DNA of 64,000 nt, taken from Sodalis glossinidius str. 'morsitans'. Its GTDB lineage: Bacteria > Pseudomonadota > Gammaproteobacteria > Enterobacterales > Enterobacteriaceae. Of this stretch, positions 1 to 9,011 are shown piece after piece. Both the position numbers and the translations under genes were made by a program. The DNA lies in NCBI RefSeq assembly GCF_000010085.1, contig NC_007712.1:2666001-2730000 (forward strand), given 5' to 3'. Within the stretch, counting starts at the first letter, position 1. Every line of letters starts with the position of its first letter. The notes beneath the pieces were generated by a model. The model was not told the origin of the DNA, did not search any database, and was given only the letters and a program-made list of their open reading frames with translations.

Positions 1-152
1 CCTCTGAGCATGGCGCAATTGTACTGTGCTACCGCAATGATGAGGGCGACATTATCCACATCCGCGCCAGCAAGATTGGCGACAACGGCGTGAAACCGGA
101 TACCTGGTATGTGCTTAATGCAAACGGCGCGTTTGAAAAGGTCGATGATTGA
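1..152 (+). CDS. C-terminal end of an unidentified phage early protein (partial)
   Basis: An open frame enters from the left edge and stops at TGA 150-152, giving the last 49 residues of a protein that starts outside the window. The tail is hydrophilic and holds the string HIRASKIGDNGVKPDTWYVL, which I associate only loosely with small accessory proteins of enterobacterial prophages. No domain can be assigned. It lies about 100 bases upstream of a DUF4406 gene, so it is probably part of the prophage early or accessory cluster. Function unknown. Confidence 0.45.
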   Translation, partial: SEHGAIVLCYRNDEGDIIHIRASKIGDNGVKPDTWYVLNANGAFEKVDD

Positions 153-250
153 TCGCCGGGGGAGTCATGCACGACGCCTTGTAGTGCGTTCCTTTAAACC
201 AACATTTCCTGTTAAACCTAGCGCCCATTCAATATTTATAAGAGGTCATC

Positions 251-565
251 ATGCGAATTTACATTGCCGGCCCAATGACCGGAAAACCCGATTTCAACCG
301 GACAGCTTTTTCCCTGGCCGCTGTCCGGCTATCCGCTCAGGGCGCTATTCCGCTCAATCCCGCCATGCTACCTGATGGTCTTTCCGAGGCTGATTACATG
401 CGCATCGGCCTGACCATGTTGCAATGCGCCGACGGGATTTACCTGCTGGACGGCTGGCAGGACAGCGCAGGTGCCTGTGCTGAAGTAGCATTGGCTAAAA
501 AGTTGGGTCTGGCCTTCCGCTTTCAGACAGCGCCGGCGGCCATGAAGGGGCGACCCGATGTCTGA
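251..565 (+). CDS. DUF4406 family protein (nucleoside 2-deoxyribosyltransferase-like fold), phage-associated
   Basis: Intact 104-residue protein. The N-terminal MRIYIAGPMTGKPDFN is the typical start of DUF4406, a small alpha/beta family related in fold to nucleoside 2-deoxyribosyltransferases. The later segment GIYLLDGWQDSAGACAEVALA carries the conserved W-x-x-S-x-G-A-x-x-E signature of that fold. Such genes are common among phage early genes, where a role in nucleotide metabolism is guessed but not shown. An AGAGG ribosome site lies just upstream of ATG 251. Its end overlaps the next reading frame by 8 bases, so the two were probably translated together. It is one of the few unbroken genes in the prophage. 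Confidence 0.75.
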   Translation: MRIYIAGPMTGKPDFNRTAFSLAAVRLSAQGAIPLNPAMLPDGLSEADYMRIGLTMLQCADGIYLLDGWQDSAGACAEVALAKKLGLAFRFQTAPAAMKGRPDV

Positions 566-775
566 TATTATCGATATTGCCAGCGAGCGGGAGGCGTTGT
601 TCCGTGAACGCGCGATTGCTGAAGCAAGACGACGTTACCGTCCGATCCCGATCACTGGCCGCTGCTACCATTGTGAAGAGAAAACGCCTGGTAATTTTTG
701 CTGTTTTGCTGCCCAGAATGCCGGGATGATTGGGAGAAGCACCAGTATGCCGAGCGTCAACGCGGGTATTTTTAG
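558..775 (+). pseudogene. Phage DksA/TraR-like small zinc-finger protein, frameshifted
   Basis: The frame from ATG 558 begins MSDIIDIASERE and keeps the first cysteine pair (CYHC) and GNFC, as in small C4 zinc-finger proteins of P2-like phages related to DksA/TraR. At about position 717 the frame slips by one base. The following frame reads CRDDWEKHQYAERQRG and stops at TAG 773-775, which completes the normal protein of about 72 residues. A single deletion therefore separates the second zinc-binding cysteine from the rest. The intact family is thought to modulate RNA polymerase or to serve as a phage regulator; this copy should be inactive. Confidence 0.7.
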
Positions 776-860
776 TCATCCTGTTTACCTCTCTCTGGGA
801 GTTTAGTCTCTAGGATTCGCGGGGCGATATTCTCCGGGTGCGGGCGGTAAAAAGTCCGCT

Positions 861-879
861 AGCGCCACAACGTGGCGCT
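861..879. repeat. Perfect 8-bp hairpin upstream of phd-doc
   Basis: AGCGCCAC (861-868) and GTGGCGCT (872-879) are exact reverse complements around a 3-base loop. There is no following T run, so it is not a classical terminator. It lies between the zinc-finger remnant and the toxin-antitoxin promoter and may separate the two transcription units. Confidence 0.5.
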
Positions 880-919
880 CAATGGAAATGGGTCAGGCTC
901 TGGCGATGATGTTGCGTGT

Positions 920-938
920 TGTACGCTTATATTGTACA
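920..938 (+). promoter_or_regulatory. Putative phd-doc operator (TGTAC...GTACA inverted repeat)
   Basis: TGTAC at 920-924 and GTACA at 934-938 form an inverted repeat around an AT-rich centre (TTATATT) that could include the -10 box. A third partial copy, GTAC, sits at 947-950. The block lies just upstream of the antitoxin ribosome site AAAGGAG (954-960). Phd and Phd-Doc complexes are known to repress their own promoter by binding palindromes in this position; the assignment here is by position and symmetry only. Confidence 0.45.
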
Positions 939-965
939 TTTAAGGAGTACATCAAAGGAGGTTAT

Positions 966-1187
966 ATGCGGACCTATACCACATCTCAGGCCCGGCAAAA
1001 TATTGCAGAGGTAATGGAAGCGGCTACGGCTGGTGAGCCTGTAGAAATAACCCGCCGCGATGGCTCTGCCGCCGTACTTATCAGCCGCGATGATTTCAAC
1101 ACGTGGCAGGAAACAAAGCTGGATGCTGAATTTGCCGAAATTATGGGGCGGCACGGTTGCACTATTAAGGCGCTGGCCGACAGATGA
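966..1187 (+). CDS. phd: Antitoxin of the Phd/YefM family
   Basis: Intact 73-residue protein starting MRTYTTSQARQNIAEVMEAA, the classical Phd/YefM DNA-binding N-terminus (S-x-x-R-x-N), followed by EPVEITRRDGSAAVLIS, the second conserved stretch. The start at ATG 966 is chosen because a strong AAAGGAG site lies 5 bases upstream; an upstream in-frame ATG at 882 has none. The C-terminal tail (about residues 50-73) is the usual toxin-neutralising region. The stop overlaps the doc start as ATGA, giving translational coupling. It probably represses the operon together with Doc. Confidence 0.88.
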   Translation: MRTYTTSQARQNIAEVMEAATAGEPVEITRRDGSAAVLISRDDFNTWQETKLDAEFAEIMGRHGCTIKALADR

Positions 1188-1567
1188 AATGGATCAGCGC
1201 CCAGGAGGTGATAGCGTTTCATGATCGCCTACTTGCAGCTTTGCCGGGCGTGCAGAGGATGCCAGAACCGGGAAGAGCAGAGGCGATCATTTATCGTGTT
1301 CAGAACCAGCTGTACTATGAAGGCACTGAGGATATTCACGAACTCTCTGCGATGTATCTTGTCGCTATTTCGCGTGGCCATATCTTCAATGACGGCAATA
1401 AGCGAACCGCCTTTTTCGTTGCGATGGCTTTTTTAAAGCGCAATGGCATTGATGTCCGTGATGAAGGTGACGAACTGGAAGAACTGACGGTATCTGCAGC
1501 GATGGGTTCAGTAAGCAGCGGTGATGTTGCTGCTGTTTTGCGCCGACTATCCATCAATCCCCACTGA
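1184..1567 (+). CDS. doc: Toxin Doc (death on curing), Fic-fold kinase of EF-Tu
   Basis: Intact 127-residue protein. HIFNDGNKRTA at about residues 66-76 is the Doc/Fic active-site motif HxFx(D/N)(A/G)NKR, with the catalytic histidine and the NKR phosphate-binding residues all present. Known Doc proteins phosphorylate EF-Tu on a threonine and halt translation; Phd neutralises them. The gene is coupled to phd by a 4-base overlap. Both genes are unbroken although nearly every phage structural gene beside them is destroyed, so selection, or post-segregational killing, may hold this pair in place. Confidence 0.88.
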   Translation: MKWISAQEVIAFHDRLLAALPGVQRMPEPGRAEAIIYRVQNQLYYEGTEDIHELSAMYLVAISRGHIFNDGNKRTAFFVAMAFLKRNGIDVRDEGDELEELTVSAAMGSVSSGDVAAVLRRLSINPH

Positions 1568-1969
1568 TCTGGGAAGCTGCCTTTTGAGTGCGGCTTTTCT
1601 TCATTCCATGCCTTCTTTCTCTGTTGCACAATTTTGCACGATTTTTTTACTGCGATTTTTCCCCTTTTCGCCCCGTGCGGGCGCGGGCTGGGCCGGGATC
1701 GGCCTCTGCACAAAAAACGAAGCGTTGCTTGCGCGCAGGTGACGAGGGGCAGCCCGCAAAACGGGGTGCCTGAGGCCATGCGTTGACGCGCCATTATTCG
1801 CCGTCTGGCGGCCCCCTGTGAGTCTATGAGGCTGGTGTGGGAGGTAAAAGGGTGTCGCGTTGCGCCCGTCAGCATGGCGCTCAGGCAGTGATAGCGGGTA
1901 GTGATGCACAGGTCGTCAGTGACGGGGGATGCTCTGTGATAGGCCGCGCCGGGCAGCGCGGCAAGGGAA
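1568..1969. other. Stretch of about 400 bases without a supportable gene
   Basis: Between doc and the portal remnant I see open frames on both strands but no recognisable protein and no good ribosome site. The 3' half of the portal gene would be expected here if that gene were whole, but its similarity stops near 1970. The segment probably marks a deletion or replacement in the prophage. Confidence 0.4.
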
Positions 1970-2709
1970 TGTATCAGCAAGTTTTTGAATGCGCCCTTTC
2001 CCCGAGAGTCCGCCAGCGTTTTTTTCACGACCGCCATACTTTCAAGGTCAACCTGGGTGGCACCCACGTAGATAATGCACCCGGCATGGGAGCCGTTGTC
2101 GTAATAGAGCTTGCGAAACCTATCCGCCGAGTGGGACAGGCTGGCGGAGAGTAACGCCCCCAGGTATTCCGGCATGCCGTAAATCTCCTGGCTGATATCG
2201 GGATTCAGCACATGGCAAACGCTGCCTGTTCTGAAAAGGTGCTCGTCCTGCCATTGCCGAACGAGCCAGTAGGTATCCAGATCGTTACCACGCCGGACAT
2301 AGCGGGCGGGGGGCATGCCGTAACGTCAGGGGGCTGCCGAGTTGATTGCGTCGCAGTTCCAGGTAAACATTCCCGAAAACGAACCAGTCCAGCGCCAGTG
2401 CGGAGAAGGTTTGGCGGGACAGTAAAGGATGGGGCATAAAGCAGCCCGTCAACACGTTACGCTTGAAGTACAGCGCTGACTGATGCCATGATGTCTGCCG
2501 GGATGCCTTCGCTAGTCCGCCCCAGTCAATGGGCGTCTCGTAATACCGGCCATTGTCCGCGCAAGCCATGTTATCCAGCAGATCGTAATCTTCCGCCAGA
2601 TAAGGGCCGTCAAAACTAAAAGCGCTCAATGCGGGATCCCTTTTTAGCGCGCCGGCGAGATTAGGATGTCTGCCTGTGGTCGGCGAATTTTTTTTCTGTT
2701 TTTCTTCAT
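1970..2709 (-). pseudogene. Q: P2-like phage portal protein (gpQ), frameshifted and 3'-truncated
   Basis: Portal protein through which P2-family DNA enters the capsid. Reading from ATG 2709, the pieces MKKNRKK, RYYETPIDWGGLA, MPHPLLSRQTFSALALDW and later YYDNGSHAGCIIYVG follow P2 gpQ in order. There are at least two frameshifts: one in an eight-A run near 2690 that moves MKKNRKK out of frame, and one near 2330. Similarity ends at about 1970 after FKNLLIHS, so roughly the last third of the protein is missing. The start overlaps the terminase stop as TGATG, the normal P-Q arrangement. It cannot make a working portal. Confidence 0.85.
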
Positions 2710-4468
2710 CAGAACTCTATGGCGAATCCACCGCCGTCGCCTTTTTCCTGGCCCAGCGGTTCGTTAATAATGGCCAGCATGGTGGCCCAGGCCAGATCGC
2801 CATGACTCACGCCGCGCGCGCGATCGGTGTCATAGGTGATAAACCCGCCCGGCGTTTTTACCTTGCGCACGGCATTAAAGGCGTTAACCAGGGCGCGCTC
2901 ACTGCGATCATACTCCCAGCGCCCAGCGCGTATAATCTGCAACATCTTCAGCACCAGGGCGCACTTGGACGACAGCGACAGGGTGTAGGGCATCGCCATC
3001 GGAAAGAATGTCTTCACTAGCTGGTAAACGGCCTCGCCGTTGCCGCCCGTCACGTCACGTCACGTCACGTCACGTCAATATGCTGTACGTGATACTTGAG
3101 GGTGAAGTTTTCGATAACCTTTGCCTTCGCTTCAAACTCCAGCCCGCGCACCTGCTCCGTTTCCACCGTGCGGAACTTGCCGCCGGCCACCAGGGGCGGC
3201 ACCACCACGGATACCGCACCGCTATCGCCGTTGCCACTGCTGCCATTGGCATCGTAGCCCAGCCATACCGGGCGGTTGCCCATGGGGCGTGAGGCGAACG
3301 GCTTCCAGTCTGGCCACTCGTCGTAGCCGTCCGTCCCGCTGCTTATCAACGCGTTAAAATTAAAGGCGGATTCGCCATCGCGGACGAACTCGCACAGGTA
3401 AAGATTGCGAAATTCATCCTCGCTGTTTTCCTCCTGGATGTTGGCAAGACGGGTATATTCCCAGCCGCGATCAATAACGTCCTTCAGAGTAACAATCTGG
3501 CGCCAGGTTTTGTCCGGGCAAACTAACCCGCTATTGAGCGCCTTCCACGACACATCGAAGGCCTTGCGCTGCGCCCTGGGGCGCTTCGCGTTCCAGCGTT
3601 CGCCGGTCCAGAACAGGTAAGCCTCGTGTGTTTCGGCTGACGGCGTGGAAAAATAGGTGCGCGTCAATCCTGTTAGCGTTGCCATGGCTGCCGCCACCTT
3701 GCGCAGGTTGGTAAAGTTGCTGACCCAGAAAAATTCATCAAAATAGAGGTGGCCCGTGTACGACTGCGCCGTCGCCGCCGACGTCCCCAGAACAGCTCGC
3801 GGCCCCGTTCGAGAGGATGATGCAGTCCCCCCCTTTCAGGTCAACGTCCACCGCCTGCGCCGCTTTCTGGATCGTGTTTTTGAACTGGTACGCCTGACGC
3901 CGCGAAGCTGACAAAAAAATCGGCGTTGCCAGGGGTGTGTCACCTCGGTCTCCAGTGCCCGCAGCAGGGCTTCCTGCACGAAATACCAGGTCGCGCCGAT
4001 CTGGCGTGACTTCAGTATTATGCGGTTGCGACAGTCTTCTTGCCGACACACCTCAAGGGAATCAAGCTAGGTCCGCTGGTGTGGGGCGAGCGAGTCCATG
4101 ATGTTGACCCGCAGCGCAGTAATATGCGCCTCGCTGAAGTGGTTTTTCAGCTTGCGCTGGCGGGGCTTTTTGGCGGCTTCAGCCTCTGCCCGTGGTCCGT
4201 CCGACAGTTTTTTCAGTTGCCGTGTCAACAGGTCAATTTCCTTGAAATCTCCGCCGGTTTTATCCTGCTTGCCCGTCAGCTGGACAAGGCGGGCGTCAAT
4301 GGACTGGCGCACACGCTGGACAGGCGACGCGTTATCCCATGCGTCGCGTTTTTTCCAGGCGTAAAGGGTGTTTTGATTGATGCCCATCAGGCGCGATATT
4401 GCCGCCGGCGGATAACCCTGCCAGTAAAGTTGTTTTGCCCGCTGGCGTATAAAAGCGTCCTGTATCAT
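2709..4468 (-). pseudogene. P: P2-like terminase large (ATPase) subunit (gpP), multiply frameshifted
   Basis: Ancestral terminase ATPase that packages phage DNA. The N-terminal part (from 4468) has a helix-turn-helix region with LYAWKKRDAWDNASPVQRV, as in P2 gpP. The ATPase part holds CRNRIILKSRQIGATWYF, and the nuclease part holds GYDANGSSGNGDSGA and YHVQHIDVTGG when the frames are joined. Frame changes occur near 4060, 3950, 3750 and 3065, the last inside a five-copy CACGT repeat. A single intact protein would be about 590 residues, the usual length. It is certainly inactive. Confidence 0.88.
3051..3075. repeat. Five tandem copies of CACGT inside the terminase gene
   Basis: CACGT is repeated five times without a mismatch. 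On the coding strand the protein reads HIDVT and then meets TGA. With one unit the reading would continue HIDVTGGNGEA, as expected for the family. Any copy number of two or more gives GAC GTG ACG TGA, so every expanded state is a stop. This is a microsatellite-like expansion that by itself inactivates the gene. Confidence 0.9.
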
Positions 4469-4626
4469 CGGTCCTCCCCGTTCATGACAGGCAGATTACC
4501 GCGCACACGCGGGCGCTGGCGCCCCCTTTCAGGTCTGGCCCGTCTCCGACAACAACGCCGCATTGAGGCGGCATTCAACGCTTGCCATCATTGGCAGACA
4601 GCACATCACTTAACAGGAATACCGAC

Positions 4627-5690
4627 ATGGCCAGCGCCTCTAAATCCGCTCGCAAAAAATTCCGCGTCGCCGTCTCCGGGGGCACCGTTGACGGGCGAGA
4701 AATCAGACCTGATCACCTCCGTGACGCCGCCGCCCATTACAGCCCGGACGTCTATGGTGCCCGCGTCAACGTGGAACACTACCTTTCGCCGGTCCCCGGC
4801 AGCGATTTCGAAGCCATGGAGGATGTGACGGCGTTAAGTACCGAAGAGATAAGCGAAGGGCCGCTCGCGGGACGTACCGCCCTTTATGCTGAAATCGCCC
4901 CCTCCAAGCACATGAAACAGCTCACCGAGGAGGGCAAAAAAATCTATTCTAGCATTGAGCTGCATCCACAGTTTGCCCTTAACGGCAAGGCGGATGTGGT
5001 CGGGCTGGCGATGACGGACACCCCGGCGAGTCTGGGTACCGAGCGCCTGAATTTTGCCGCGCAGCAGCGGGCGCAGGTGATGACCTTTATAACCAGCTGG
5101 GCGACACGCCGCTGTTTACCGATGCCATCGAGGCGGAATTCATCGAACTGGCAGAACGGCGCAGTGATGAGGGCAAGCAGTGGTTTGGCCGCATTATGGC
5201 GATGATTAGCGCAGGCCGGCACAGCGACACGGCGCAGTTCAGCCAGGTGCGCGATGCCGTTGAGCAGGTTGCTCAGTCTCACGCCGATCTGGTTGACCGC
5301 GTGGCCGCGCTGGAAAAGCGCTTTGCGGTCGATCCGGCCGTCCAGCAGCGTCTGGAAAACGCCCAGATGTTGAGCAGTGATCTGCTGCAAAAAATCAACG
5401 TGATCGGGGTAAAAGAGCAGGAAGGCGAAAAAGTGCTCATCAGCACCACCGGCCCGATTGCCCGCACCAACAGCACCAATGACGGTACCCACCGCCGTAA
5501 CCCGGCCACCGTGCATGATCTGGAAGCACAGTGCTACCGCTGCGACCAGGTGAACTATGACACCGCCATTGGCTATCCCCAGCTGGATGCGTGGGCGGGG
5601 CATGCCGATTTTCAGTCGCGGATCAATCAGCAGATCAGCCGCCAGAAGGCACCGCAGTGCGTGATGTCACCATTTCTACGCGCGACATGA
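4627..5690 (+). pseudogene. O-N: Fused remnant of capsid scaffold/protease (gpO) and major capsid protein (gpN)
   Basis: From ATG 4627 the protein follows P2 gpO: FRVAVSGGTVDGREI, VNVEHYLSPVPG and IYSSIELHPQFALNGKADV. The frame slips near 5095 and continues in another frame as AQFSQVRDAVEQVAQSHADL, the gpO coiled-coil tail. Without any gap in that frame it becomes RFAVDPAVQQRLENAQMLSS and LLQKINVIGVKEQEGEKVL, the N-terminal part of the major capsid protein gpN. A deletion has therefore removed the end of O and the first residues of N, joining them in frame near 5310. The N part ends after about 120 residues. Confidence 0.8.
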
Positions 5691-5946
5691 CCAACAAGGT
5701 GGTAGAAGAAGGCAAATACAGTAACCCGGAGAAAAAGCGGCAGATAGCCTTTACTCCGCTGATTAATAAAGACGACACCGCAGATATTCTGTTTGAGATG
5801 CCGATAAGCGAGCGCGTGAAGGTGACGCTGGATGACACGGCATTCCCCGTGCCGAGCATCTGCCTGAGCCGCGTCCACGCCTTCACGTCAGGCAAAGCGG
5901 CTGGGGTGACCTCTTTGAAGACGCATCGCGGGAGGCGACTGCATGA
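5691..5946 (+). pseudogene. R: C-terminal fragment of P2-like tail completion protein gpR
   Basis: The segment IAFTPLINKDDTADILFEMP followed by ISERVKVTLDD aligns by pattern with the end of P2 gpR (a D-I-N-x-D-x-x-x-D-I-x-I-x-L-x-L-T-E-R type stretch). After a frame change near 5885 the tail WGDLFEDASREATA ends at TGA 5944-5946, overlapping the gpS start. It follows the capsid fragment directly, so everything normally between N and R (rest of N, M, L, X and the lysis genes) is missing. The gpR assignment rests on position before S plus this short similarity. Confidence 0.6.
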
Positions 5947-6568
5947 GCGACGATCGTTTGCGTACGCTGGACGGTATTTTTCGCGACATCCTGAACGCCG
6001 CCTCGCCATCCGGCCAGACGCGCACCACACGCTCCATCGGCCAGTCCTTGCGGCGCAGTCAGCAGCAGCGCATCAAAGCCCAGAAAAATCCCGATGGCTC
6101 GCCGCCGCAAGGTGCTGCGCGCCCAGCAAGGGGTGGTGTTTGTCTGGCAGGGGGAGATCCGGCGCCTGAAGAACGGGCACGGCGCGCGGGGCCAATACGG
6201 GCGCACCATTACCGGCTTTGATGAAGATCGCAACGATATCCGCACCTTTTACCGCCGCGATATTGAGCGCTACATCGCGATTAACACTCAGTCGGTACGC
6301 CGCAGTACCACAAAGAAGGCGCCCCTGTTTCAACGGTTGCGTCGTTATCGCTTTCTCAGGATGCGCGCCGATGCCGGGGGGGGCTAGCGGGGGCTTTGAT
6401 GGGATGGCCGCACGTATCGCCCGTGTGCATCAGTTCGGCCAGCGTGACCAGGTTGGGCCAGGCACTTTCACGCACTATCCGGTGTGTGAACTGCTGGGCT
6501 TCACGTCAGCAGATGAACAACACATCACCGGGCAGGTGATTAACAGCCTGGGGAGGTTAGCACGGTGA
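5943..6568 (+). pseudogene. S: P2-like tail completion/virion morphogenesis protein gpS, frameshifted
   Basis: ATG 5943 begins MSDDRLRTLDGIF, and the conserved LRRSQQQRIKAQKNPDGSP is typical of gpS. The frame shifts near 6094 and again at the eight-G run 6376-6383, after which RIARVHQFGQRDQV and YPVCELLGFTSAD complete the family C-terminus. The summed length is slightly above the usual 150-200 residues. The stop TGA 6566-6568 overlaps the GTG start of the next gene. In P2 this protein helps to finish the tail; the present copy cannot. Confidence 0.82.
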
Positions 6569-7133
6569 ACGCTGAACTGATCCGTCTGCTGGAAAACCTG
6601 CTTCGTGTCGGCGTGGTGGTGCAGTAGATGAAAAAAGCGCCCGTGTACACGTGCAAAGCGGCGATCTGCTGACCGACTGGTTACGCTGGAGCACCCTGCG
6701 CGCGGGCGCGTTCACGCTCTGGGCACCGCCTTGCATGGGTGAGCAGGTCTGGTTGGGGTGCCTGGGCGGCAATACTGAAACAGCGGTCATTATCGGCAGC
6801 CTATATAGCCGCGATCACCCGGCTCCGGGTAGCAGCCTGAAGTACATCATATTGACCGCGCCAGATGGTGCGCGTTTTAGCTATGACGCTGACGCCGGCG
6901 CGCTGCACGCGCAGGGCATGAAAACCGCACACATCGTCGCCGAGACCCGCGTAACGCTCGAAACGGCCGTGGTGGAATGCACGGCGCATCTGAAGGCGCG
7001 CACGTTTGAACTGACGGCAGGCGGCACAATGAAAGGCGACATTGTGCATTCTGACAGCGCGCTGTCCTCTCACGGGGTGACGCTGCATACGCATGTGCAG
7101 GGCGGCGCCGGCAACACCGGGGGGCCGACATGA
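6565..7133 (+). pseudogene. V: P2-like baseplate spike protein gpV, one frameshift
   Basis: GTG 6565 starts MNAELIRLLENLLRVGVVV. A one-base loss near 6624 then causes an early stop, and the next frame resumes with ARVHVQSGDLLTDWL and carries through MGEQVWLGCLGGN to the spike tail DSALSSHGVTLHTHVQGG, matching the P2 gpV spike with its C-terminal H-x-H. Apart from the single slip the gene is complete at about 190 residues. gpV is the membrane-piercing baseplate spike of the tail. Confidence 0.82.
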
Positions 7134-8230
7134 CCGTTCGCTATACCGGCATGAACCCGGACAGCACTGGGTTGCTTACCGATGCCGACCACCTGTGGCA
7201 GGCCGTTCGTGATGTGCTGACCACGCCGTTGGCCAGCCGTGTGATGCGCCGGGACTACGGCAGCCTGCTGCCTGATTTGCTCGATGAGCCGGAAAACGAC
7301 ATCACGCGCTGGCGCTCAGGAGTGGCCGCCATGTCAACCGTTGACCTGTCTCAGTTACCGCCGCCACACATCATTGCCATACCGGCATTTGAACGCATTC
7401 TTCATGACATCAAGGTTTTCATGATCGCGGCCTTTCCGAAGGCGCAGCAGGCGTCTGTCGCGGCGTCGCTGGCGCTGGAATCCGAGCCGCTGAACGTGAG
7501 CGCCCAGGTGGTGGCTTACCGCGTGATGCTGCTTGAGCAGCAGATCAATGACGGTGCGGCGGCCTGTATGTTAAGTCATGCGGTGGATGCCGATCTGGAT
7601 AACCTGGCGGCTAACCTGAACACTCGGCGTCTGGTGGTAACGCCCGCAACGCAGACCGACCCCGCCGTGATGGAAAGCGACACCGCACTGCGCCTGCGGG
7701 CGCAAGCGACCTTTGATGGGCTGAGTGTTGCCAGGCCATCGGGTGCCTACGAATACTTTGCCAAAAGCGCCAGCGGCAAGGTGGCCGATGCGAAAGCGAC
7801 CAGCCCATCCCCTGCGGTGGTGGTGCTTTCCGTACTCTCGACGGAAGGGGACGGTACCGCTGACGCGTCGCTCCTGGCGAGTGTGACGCGCGCCTTATCC
7901 GCTGAAGATAAACGCCCCCTTGGCGATCGCCTGACGGTGCAGTCGGCCAGCATCGTCACTTATCAGATTGAGGCGCGTCTGCATTGTTACCCCGGACCGG
8001 AATCTGAGCCCATTCAAGCCGCTGCGCAGGCGTCGCTTAAGGCGTGGCTGGCACAGCAGGGAAAAATTGGCCGTCATGTGGCCCGCTCCGCCATTATGGC
8101 CGCGTTACATATGCAGGGTGTACAGCGCGTGGAAGTCCTGACCCCTGCCGATGAAGAAATCGTGATTGACGATACACAGGCGGCGCGCTGCACCGCCTTC
8201 ACCATCAACATAGGGGGCACGGATCAGTGA
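7130..8230 (+). CDS. In-frame fusion of baseplate proteins gpW (N-terminal half) and gpJ
   Basis: An open frame of 366 residues. Residues 1 to about 60 (MTVRYTGMNPDSTGLLTD to SLLPDLLDEPENDITR) are the first half of gpW, the gp25-like baseplate wedge protein. From about residue 68 (MSTVDLSQLPPPHI, LALESEPLNV) it is gpJ, the baseplate edge protein, which then runs at full length. About half of gpW has been deleted and the join kept the reading frame. ATG 7331 could still start gpJ alone. With most other tail genes broken, neither domain is likely to be in use. Confidence 0.75.
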   Translation: MTVRYTGMNPDSTGLLTDADHLWQAVRDVLTTPLASRVMRRDYGSLLPDLLDEPENDITRWRSGVAAMSTVDLSQLPPPHIIAIPAFERILHDIKVFMIAAFPKAQQASVAASLALESEPLNVSAQVVAYRVMLLEQQINDGAAACMLSHAVDADLDNLAANLNTRRLVVTPATQTDPAVMESDTALRLRAQATFDGLSVARPSGAYEYFAKSASGKVADAKATSPSPAVVVLSVLSTEGDGTADASLLASVTRALSAEDKRPLGDRLTVQSASIVTYQIEARLHCYPGPESEPIQAAAQASLKAWLAQQGKIGRHVARSAIMAALHMQGVQRVEVLTPADEEIVIDDTQAARCTAFTINIGGTDQ

Positions 8231-8676
8231 TATTCCCGTTGAACTGCGTCAGTTATGGGACGCGGATACGTGTCCGGCGGCGCTACTGCCTCACCTTGCC
8301 TGGGCGCTGTCTGTTGACCGTTGGGATAAAAACTGGCCGGAGGCTATCAGGCGGCAGGTGATTAAAGCCGCCTGGCAGATCCACCGGCAAAAGGGCACCA
8401 TCACCGCCCTGAAGCGCGCTAGAGCCACTGGGCTATCGCGTGATTGAATGGTGGCAAACCGGCGAGGCACCGGGCACCTTCCGACTGGATGTGGGCGTAC
8501 TGGAAAACGGCATTACCGAGGCCATGTACCAGGAGCTGGAGTGCCTGATTGCGGACGCCAAGCCCGTCAGCCGCCACATGACCGAGCTGTCGGTCAATCT
8601 CGACGTTAACGGCCAACTTCCGGTCGCCGTCGGCAGCTATGATGGCGATATCCTGACCGTGAGCATCACATCATGA
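8223..8676 (+). pseudogene. I: P2-like baseplate protein gpI, N-terminus lost and frameshifted
   Basis: Directly at the end of gpJ the frame starting at 8223 reads ISDIPVELRQLWDADTCPAA and LAWALSVDRWDKNWPE, the middle of gpI; the first roughly 30 residues and the start codon are missing, so a deletion fused the J and I ends. Near 8420 the frame shifts and continues as LEPLGYRVIEWW and GITEAMYQELECLIADAKPV to the normal C-terminus SYDGDILTVSITS. gpI is a baseplate wedge component. Not functional. Confidence 0.8.
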
Positions 8677-9011
8677 GCATCAAATTTTTTGGCATCCTGA
8701 CCCACTAGGGTGCGGCGCGGCTGGCGAACGCCGCCGCGCGGCCCTCAATCAACTGAGCGTTGACCCGCTTAACGGCAGCCAGATCATTACCGAGCAGGTT
8801 ATCCCGGAAAATGAGGGCGGATGGTGGATAAGGGAAATGGGCCTGTTTGACAAAGACGGCACCCTGATAGCGGTAGCCAACTGCCCGAAAAGCTGGCGAA
8901 AGACCAGAACAGCGCAGATATCCGTTTGGTGCCTATACCCAATCCACCATGAAAGTCTGGTCAAATAAGAATGCTGATTCAGGTTTTCGCTATGTGGCCA
9001 TCGGCTATTAA
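8673..9011 (+). pseudogene. H: P2-like tail fibre protein gpH, N-terminal remnant
   Basis: ATG 8673 starts MSIKFFGILTH and meets TAG at 8706-8708; the frame goes on as GAARLANAAA, matching the gpH N-terminus (MSIKF...GAAKLA). A later segment ITEQVIPENEGGWWIREMGL then LFDKDGTLIAVAN is the conserved base-proximal part of the fibre, and MKVWSNKNADSGFRYVAIGY closes it. Nearly the whole receptor-binding shaft is missing: about 110 residues remain where hundreds are usual. Its last base overlaps the fibre-assembly gene start (TAATG). Confidence 0.78.

Noticed and set aside
1336..2316. 326-codon minus-strand open frame as one gene
   Set aside because: Only its first ~115 codons match the portal protein; the rest runs through phage spacer and antisense to doc.
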